A stretch of 64,000 bases of DNA from Moniliella sp. 'wahieum' (Eukaryota; Basidiomycota; Moniliellomycetes; Moniliellales; Moniliellaceae). The translations under genes and the position numbers were made by a program. The notes below the pieces were generated by a model that saw nothing but the letters and a program-made list of their open reading frames with translations, was not told where the DNA came from and ran no database searches. The DNA lies in NCBI GenBank assembly GCA_003971905.1, contig RSEE01000035.1:558001-622000 (forward strand), in the 5' to 3' direction. This document shows positions 57,646-64,000 of the stretch, one piece after another (within the stretch, counting starts at the first letter, position 1; every line of letters begins with the position of its first letter).

Positions 57646-58939
57646 TCAAGCCTCCATAACCCCGCGACGAATGGAGCGGGCTTGACGTTGGAGCCCTTTG
57701 ATGGCACGTATCACGTTCCGTTTCGATGCAGTCACCTTGGTTACCCATGAAAGATACGCGCTGCCGGTCGGGGTGAGTGAAGCCACTCGGCGCCCGTGTA
57801 AGCCGTGGTGAGGTACGAATGGGGTCCGTTGTACGCATCCGACAATGCATACCCGATGACGCGTTCGTCCGCCTCAAAGATCTGTGTCGCCTCTTGGATA
57901 AAAGCGGTGGTACGCGCTTGGTCACAGTACCTTCATTAGGGTCGTTGTAGCGAAAATGTCAGCATCTAACTCCGGTCTCTTTTGCTAGGCCACATGCCAA
58001 AATAAGAAGATGGACGAACTTAGTGGGGGCGTCACGGTAGTCAATGCAAGCAAACTCGGTGATCATCATTGGCTTGCCATATTGCGCGTAGTGATTCAGA
58101 TCTTTGCGGAGCAACTTGGTGTTGTTGACAAAGACATGGACAGCAATTATGTCCGGCTGGGTCTGGACTGCGGACAAAACGGTTTCATCCACGTCTCGTC
58201 GGATTGCTTGGCACACGAAGGCGAAATGAGCTTCGCACCCGCATGGCCATGCGGGCGATGTACTTGTCCCACGCCGCAGCAGCCTCCTGTGGATCAATCA
58301 ACCCGCTCGACCCATCTCCTGCAAAGTCTGGCTCATTGAACCCTGCGACATACTTAGCTGCCGGCTTGGGCAGTTGCTTGAATTGCTCCAAGCGCGGCTT
58401 GTCCTTTGGATCACTTGTCTTGCCCAACCCCCAGAGCATGGGAATGCGCTGCAAATTATCAGCGTGGGTGTTGTTGGGGGTCGGGGACCAATCGTAGTAC
58501 CAGCCCAGGTGTTCCGCCAACCACGGCAGCGCGTCGCCACCGGCCACACCAGCCTTTACACCATTGGGGATCAGTTTGTTTCCGAGGAGGGGCAGGGGGT
58601 GTACTGGGCGAAGGAGCCGCCGAGGAGTGGGTGTGAAGGGGGTGGTGATGGTGACTGTGGCTGTGGTGGTGATGATGGTGATGGTGACTGTGGCTGTGGT
58701 GGTGTGATGGTGATGATGGCGGCTGTGGCTGTGGTGATGGTGGTGGGGGTGATGGTGGTGGGGGTGGATGGCTGCCGCGGTCGACACAGCGCTAGGCCGG
58801 GCTGCTGTGCAAGAACTAGAGAGGAAGAGGACTTGGTGCGGAGACATTCGCTGTTCTTGTTGCGGGCTTCCGTGCTGACGGTCAGCGTCAGGACAAGAAG
58901 GAGGAGGGTGAGGAGCGGGAGCTTGGCGAGTGGGCTCAT
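57646..58939 (-). CDS. GH128-type cell-wall glucanase (Asl1-like), secreted
   Basis: The start at 58939 gives a signal peptide (MSPLAKLPLLTLLLLVLTLT...STEA). A Thr/Ser/Pro-rich linker follows, encoded by a GGTGAT/CCACCA microsatellite (58630-58780). The catalytic (Glyco_hydro_cc) fold then has KAGVAGGDALPWLAEHLGWYYDWSP, IPMLWGLGK, YVAGFNEPDFAG (acid/base Glu), VHVFVNNTKLLRKDL, and YGKPMMITEFACIDY (nucleophile Glu). ADERVIGYALSDAYN and a basic end (VTASKRNVIRAIKGLQRQ) close it at TGA 57646-57648. GH128 enzymes cut beta-1,3-glucan. Asl1 in fission yeast is a cell-wall protein. Frame changes or introns occur near 58585, 58270 and 57940-57960, and again near 57800. The reading order is intact. 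The antisense His-rich frame is an artefact of the microsatellite. Confidence 0.82.
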
Positions 58940-61212
58940 GGCGACAGCTGGGGGGAGTTGGGTGCGGGGGGGAGAGTAAAGACGGTAGGGCAAAAGAGAC
59001 AGAGAAGACGTAAGGCCAGCTTCCGTCTTGGAGTAGTGGATAATAGGAGGGGGAGGGGGCGGGAAGGCGAGAGGAGGTGGAGGAGAGGTGGTGGGGTGTT
59101 GGATTAGGGGAGAGGGGTTGGTCTATAGTCAAGGAGCGCAAGCTGCTAACCATTTGTGTTACTACTTCTCAATTGAGTGACTATAGGCAAAGTACACACG
59201 CCGGGACTCGTGTGCTTTCAGAGACTACGTCTGGGACTGCCCCTCTGCCCCAGAACGATCGGCGATGGTGGATGATGCATGATGAATGTTGCTGCTGGTG
59301 AAGATCAGGTATCGGCTGCGATGAACCTCGCAGGCTGAACTTGGCGGGGTGCGCTTGCAGACAACCCCATGGGATTCCGCATGTGTGCGCTCCACACATG
59401 ATCATGGCTGTCTGGTGGGGCTGGGAAACAGGTGGGCGCAGAGCCAGTGCGCGGGCATCGGCCTATCATGTGCTGGCGTGTGGAGACTTAGGGGTGCTCA
59501 CTGCCCCCGTGCAGAGGGGAATTTGCCCCACACTGTGCTGTGGCGCGTTATGCGCCCTCTCCTGTGCGTTCCTTCTTTGTGCGCCCTTTTGGTTGTCATG
59601 CATCATGTCTCCATGTCATGAGCACCCACATCACCAGCATCACCAGTATGCTCTTATCCACTTCCTCCGCGTCTGATACATGACATCAGGGCTTCACAGA
59701 TCTATAGTAGGACTAGAGAACCACAAGGCGAATACGGCCCCCAGACTGGGCGTACTTTACATTTGATGCTTTTTTACCGTGTGTTTGTGTGTATTGAAGG
59801 TTCCGGGCTTGGGCTACCACTACACTACTTGTGGCTTCATAGAAAGCGTTTGTGGCAGTCAGTAGCAAGAAAGCGTACCAGGCTGAAGCAGGAACGCGCG
59901 ACTGGTATGGCACCCAGACAAGCAGGTAACCGAGAAAAGCGGTGCAGCCTCAAAAGCATTTTGTCGTTGTTGATCTGCCATGTGATGAAGATCGAGGCTC
60001 GGGTTGTCGACGGATGGCAGCCCCTGATTCTCGGCTGCTGCTCCGTCTGGGAGCCCCGCCTATAGTGCTTACTGTTCCATCTGGGATGTCCGCCTAGTGC
60101 TTCTTCTTGGCCATCAGGAGGGGACACCGTTTAGTCACACCGTTGCGCGTCGTCCCGATCGGAACCACCGTTCCATGGCCCAGCGCTGATAGATAACCGT
60201 GTCTGCCTTTCGCAACCGTTTCTTCGGCCATCGTTCCATTACCCAATCGTGATCGTGAACCGCAGCCACCATTCCATCGTCCATGCTCCTGATGGGCCAC
60301 CGTAGGCACTGCCCCGCGTCGTTTCAGCCGTAGCCACCGTTCCACTGTCCACCTTGATCCTTTACCGCTCGATCTGTCGCCACCCGTCCACCGTGTGGGA
60401 GTTGCGACCACAGCTACCTAAGCGGAGGGGCTGCACATGTGGCAAGGCTGAGTACGCACCGGCTTGGGCCGTAGTAACGTGTCTGAAGTCTCTGGGTCTT
60501 AGGGACAGGTGGAGAGGTAGTGGAGGACGAACACTGCCAGAGCTCGGGATGAAGAGGAGCAGCTGATGACGTGGCTGTGAAGGAATCTGCGCGATAAGCT
60601 GGTATGGTACGGGGACTCGACGCGGCTTATTAAGGAAGACTCGCGCGACTGGGCGGATGCAGAAAGCTGTGGGAGACGAGGTGTGGAAAGACGAGAGGAG
60701 GCAACTTAATGAAGACAAGGTTGACTGTACTGAACCAATTGGCTGGAATCGGGCAGGAGTTGAACAGGAAAGGCGGGAGGGGACGTGAAATGGAAGATGG
60801 TGAAAGATCTCCCCACACCAACCAGGGGGACCCGGTACCGGTTAGATCCGAAAAGGGATGAAAAGAGACGCAATGTGGGGGTGCAGAAAGGAAGATATGA
60901 CAAAAGAGGGGTTGGCTGCCGCAGGCGCAACGGAGAAGGATAAAGTAAGAGGTGACGCGGGGACAGTCGTCGCAAAGATGCCGGAAACTTGGTGGTGTCA
61001 TTTAGGCCAACCGACTTCGACTTAAGCGGGGGGCGACTCTTGAAGCTTGACATGTGACACGTGGATGCGTGGCCGCTCGGGCCACCGTACATGGTTTAAC
61101 GTTTAACGTTTAACCGACCACCTCGGAGCAACGTACTCGCGTACTCAGCCTTTTTGAACATTGTTAAGCGCTGGGAACCGACGTCCAGCCCTCTTCGATA
61201 ATTGATCTCGGC
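58940..61212. other. Gene-free spacer upstream of the retroelement relic
   Basis: No gene in 2.3 kb. It contains GATGATGCATGATG (59271-59284) and GTCATGCATCATG (59597-59609) words, an inverted relative of the 57-kb minisatellite (about 60155-60355), dispersed-repeat copy B (60395-60805), a TTGACATGTGACACGTGG word (61047-61064), and a triple GTTTAACGTTTAACGTTTAAC (61093-61113). Confidence 0.55.
60395..60805 (+). repeat. Dispersed repeat, copy B
   Basis: Diverged match to 19795-20255 in the same orientation. Shared blocks include GCACCGGCtTGGGCcGTAGTA, TGTCTGAAG, GTAGtGGAGGaCgAACACTGCC, GGCAACTtAaTGAAGACaA and GAAAGGCGGgAGGGGa. It ends about 410 bases before the element's open frame. Confidence 0.5.
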
Positions 61213-61278
61213 TTGTTTCGCAGATCAGATCGATCAACGTCAACCGTCTCGACCATCGAACGGTCGAGCAAACCATTC

Positions 61279-62842
61279 ATGTCGAGCACCATGGAGGGCG
61301 CTGCTTCTGCCGATAAGCTTGTCCAGGCTGTGGTGCGTGCCGTCCTGCGTGCATGTGTGAATGGGGCTGACAGGAAGGTGCCTTTGCCCCCCCAGAACGA
61401 CTTGGAGCACCATGTCCGTTCGGCCCTGCGCGAGTTGGACCCGGGTTCACCGTTGTCTCAAGTGATGCCTGCTGTCGCCACACGCGTGGTGACCTCGTCT
61501 CTGGTTAAGAACGGCTTGCTTCCGGTCCGGCGGCGATGGCTGCTCAGCTCGGGGTCTGCAGTGGGGCGTGGGATCCATCCACTGTCCGAGCCTACCCGCT
61601 CTTGGCTCTCGGCCGTTTCCAACCACAGGGCGATCTGGCCAAAGCGCATCTCGCCCTCTGCGGCCACATGTTCCCTGCCCCACCGACGTGCGATGGAGAG
61701 GAACGCAATACCAGGCTTCGTCCTCTTCTGGGTGCTGCGCCCGTCCAAGACGCTGTTTCCCATGGTGTCCACTCCATTCTTCAGTTGCTGCGTTCGGCTG
61801 ACTCAGACTTGCACACAGCGGTCACGCCTGACCGGCCTGACTCTTCCCCGTCTCCCGTTCCCGGGGATGGCTCGTCATCCGCGGAACAATCTCCACCCCT
61901 ATAATGATTCTACCCACCTTTCAAATATACCCCTCTGCCCTTCCGATGTTTCCGTTCACCACTCCGAGGATCTGCAGGCTAACGGTGATGCCCAGCAACG
62001 GCTGCACGAACTTCAGCAAGGGAGCATGCCCGTGGACGAGTATGCGCGCAAGTTCATGGACCTCCTATTTGATGTAGAGGCCTATCGCGACAGTCCCGAA
62101 ATGGCGATGACCCTGTTCACGCGCGGTCTTTCCCCGGAATTGCGCCAAGCCTACTTTTATGTGACCGACTTTTCAATTCAAGTCCCTGGATGAACTAGTC
62201 GAGTGGGCGGTTCGGGCAGAGTCATCGCAGGACGTCCTTCCCGCGACGGATGATCGCCCAGTAGATGTGCGCGAGGCTTCTCCTGCTGGCTCCATTTTGT
62301 CACCGAGCTATGAAGCCGGCGTGACATCCGATGACGGATCCGACCCGCCAGACTTGGATGGAGCAGGACTCCTTGAACGCATTGACAGGCGTCATCTCCC
62401 CATCAGCAATGAAGAATACGTACGCCGACGTGGATTCAATTTGTGCATGCGCTGCGGGAAATCTGGTCACTGGCGTAACGACTGTCCTCTGCGACTAGTC
62501 GAGTGGGCGGATCGGGGAGAGTCATCGCAGCACGTCTTTCCCGCGATCAATAATCGCTCAGTAGATGTGCGTGAGGCTTCTCCTGGCTCCGTTTTGTCAC
62601 CGAGCTATGAAGCCTGCGTATCTTCCGATGACGGGTCCGACCCGACAGACCAAGACGGAGCAGGACGCCGTCGTCGCATTAGCAGGCGTTATGGCCCCAT
62701 CAGCAATGAAGAGTACGCCCGCCGACGTGGATTCAATTTGTGCATGCGCTGCGGGGAATCTGGTCACTGGCGTGACACCTGTCCTCTGCACCAACAAAGT
62801 GGTTTGCGGCGTGGGCGGCGAAACAGTGGGTTTCCGTCTTGA
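61279..62842 (+). mobile_element. Ty3/gypsy-type retroelement gag relic with two zinc knuckles
   Basis: Capsid-like retrotransposon gag segment at 61990-62190 (RLHELQQGSMPVDEYARKF, ALFxRGL-type end MTLFTRGLSPELRQAY), then a one-base frame change near 62165-62190 into LDELVEWAVRAESS. A nucleocapsid part carries two CX2CX4HX4C knuckles, CMRCGKSGHWRNDC (62444-62485) and CMRCGESGHWRDTC (62741-62782). They arise from a tandem direct duplication: CTAGTCGAGTGGGCGG begins at 62195 and again at 62495, exactly 300 bases apart, with a 3-base deletion inside copy 2. Upstream (61279-61900) the frame changes between two open frames. It is clearly decayed. It is fungal genomic, not a virus of people, animals or crops. 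Confidence 0.85.
62195..62790 (+). repeat. 300-base in-frame tandem duplication in gag
   Basis: Copy 1 starts at 62195 and copy 2 at 62495 (CTAGTCGAGTGGGCGG), highly similar throughout to the end of the second zinc knuckle. The 300-base offset keeps the reading frame. A later CTG deletion reduces it to 297. Each copy encodes a linker plus one zinc knuckle. Confidence 0.95.
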
Positions 62843-62899
62843 AGAAGGTCGGGCCAGTGGAGCAGCCAGGGCTACTCATCCTAGGGCGGATCGGGTCAG

Positions 62900-63876
62900 G
62901 CGCGCCATTAAGGGCATGCGCCCCAAAAGGCGTCTAATTATCGGGGTAAGCACCGCACTGTGGATGCGTATCGGGTCCACCTACTTCGTCCTGATGGTCG
63001 ATACGTTTGTCAAATCGCCCAGAGTCACCACCCCCACCGCCCCTGTGGCCTAATGCACCCATTGCACGTTTCTTCTTGTCCCTGGTCCAGTTTCAGTATG
63101 GATCACTTCGTGCCCCTACCGGAAAGAGGGATTGGAACTTGGGTGGGGCGAGGTGCTCGACATGATGTGGATGATGGTCGACCGGCAGTCCAAGATGTGT
63201 TTATCCCGTGCAGCCCGAGGGATACTGCGACTCCCTTGTTTGAGCCGCTGACGCAGAAAGTCTTCTATGTGTTGGACCTGCTTACCGAGCGACCGAGGAC
63301 CTCTGTTCACCTTCGTCCAGATGAGTGGCTTCTGTGACTGGCATTTCATCTGTCAACGTTTGACCACTACCCAGCATCCCTATGCCGGACGGGCAGTCTG
63401 TGCGGTTTGTCGATTTGATCAAGATCTATATCTGCACCATTTCACCAATTGCACGCAGTCCGATTAGCCACTTCTTCCATGCGGCTTCCTTTGCTCTCAC
63501 CACCTCCAGTTCCACTTTCAGTATCCATGTTCGACATCATATATGGATCCCAGTTCTTCAAACCGGGAGACCGCATGGAGACTGCACTTACGCCAGAGAA
63601 GGAGCATCACTTGGTCCGAATCAAGGCGACCAGCTCGGCCATGGAGTCTTTGGAGCAGATCCGCCTGGAGCGTTACACGAATCGTATGCTTGGCAATGTT
63701 CTCCTCTTGGATGAGGGAGATTAGGTAGTGGTCGACAAGGGGAGGGCACCTTTCACTCGGGCAAAAGTGACTCTTTGGGGATTGAAGTGCTTGGGCCCTT
63801 TCAAGGTTAAGTTGAAGGTGCATGAGGTGTCTTTTCTCATTGATCTTCCTCCCTGCATTCGAATCCATCCCATATA
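62900..63876 (+). mobile_element. Retroelement integrase remnants
   Basis: Pieces of a gypsy integrase follow gag directly. VDAYRVHLLRPDGRYVCQIA with a following HHPHRPCG looks like the end of the HHCC region. CPWSSFSMDHFVPLPERG (near 63080-63125) is the start of the catalytic core, and MVDRQSKM ... FIPCSPRDTA (63170-63225) continues it. FFKPGDRMETALTP and LGPFKVKLKVHEVSFLIDLPPCIRIHP (to 63876) are the C-terminal chromatin-side segment. Stops and frame changes separate them. No reverse-transcriptase or RNase H motif (no YxDD) was found between gag and integrase, so at least 2 kb of pol is missing. The element is non-autonomous and dead. Its 3' end may lie beyond the window. Confidence 0.75.
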
Positions 63877-64000
63877 AGTGTCTCTGCCTTCGAATAGTAC
63901 CGTTTCAACGCGGTTCTCGACGCGGTTCCGTTTGAGTGGTGAGCCAGTACCTCCTCCGTCCACGGTTGAGCGAGGAGAGTAGTCCTGGCTGTTTTATCGG
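63877..64000. other. Downstream edge of the retroelement relic
   Basis: Follows the integrase tail. No LTR or new gene could be recognised in the remaining bases. Confidence 0.3.

Noticed and set aside
58185-59153. His-rich open frame over the GH128 gene
   Set aside because: The His run comes from reading the GGTGAT/CCACCA microsatellite in another frame. The real frame gives a signal peptide and Thr/Pro linker.

Overview
The window is nuclear DNA of a GC-rich fungus, most likely a basidiomycete. It is gene-dense, with zero to two short introns per gene. These have GTACGT or GTATGT donors and TAG/CAG acceptors, and one in NOC2 has a yeast-type branch sequence. There is an intron-containing tRNA-Val. 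The gene content is fungal: Rim9/PalI, Lsb5, ESCRT-II Vps22/Snf8, Mediator Med21, Noc2, a GH128 glucanase and a Ty3/gypsy relic. The sparse introns and high GC suggest Ustilaginomycotina, but I cannot place it further.

Layout. 2-2330: 3' part of a long coiled-coil protein (+). 3231-4410: ELO fatty-acid elongase (+). 5374-6955: chaperonin subunit CCT2 (+). 8665-10718: an uninterrupted fusion of a sedoheptulose-bisphosphatase-like histidine phosphatase (Shb17 type) to thymidylate synthase (+), the most striking object here. 11416-13037: LSB5 (+). 13466-15936: large mitochondrial protein of unknown function (+). 17382-18822: bZIP factor (+). 21069-22407: PalI/Rim9-like membrane protein (+). 23363-23637: SSS1/Sec61-gamma (-). 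25173-25268: tRNA-Val(AAC) (-). 26389-30274: LRR-DH-PH RhoGEF (+). 31897-32778: MED21 (-). 33289-34965: microsomal-type epoxide hydrolase (+). 35362-35758: 73-residue conserved-looking small protein (-). 36700-37945: decayed aspartate kinase (HOM3) pseudogene (-). 38336-39362: mitoribosomal bL17m (-). 40592-41402: RPS3 (+). 42156-44239: phosphate-type MFS transporter (-). 46338-48593: bHLH-zipper factor (-). 49664-50676: SNF8/VPS22 (+). 51123-53905: TBC Rab-GAP (+). 54268-56572: NOC2 (-). 57646-58939: GH128 glucanase (-). 61279-63876: truncated gypsy relic with gag and integrase remnants and no visible reverse transcriptase.

Most genes need one or more single-base frame changes to read through, even essential ones such as RPS3, CCT2, SSS1 and SNF8. 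Several changes fall in mononucleotide runs, so I treat them as probable sequence or assembly indels. By contrast, the HOM3 copy and the retroelement carry stops and large losses and look genuinely dead. The fusion gene and the 73-residue gene read cleanly.

The intergenic spaces are long (up to about 2.3 kb) and reuse a few short palindromic words (GTTGAACGTT, GTGACATGTGAC, ATGCATGATGCA, GATCGATGATC). Hexamer or octamer arrays sit inside several introns. Two diverged copies of a roughly 450-bp repeat lie at 19.8 and 60.4 kb, the second just upstream of the retroelement. Apart from the fused enzyme, I see no operon-like functional grouping.
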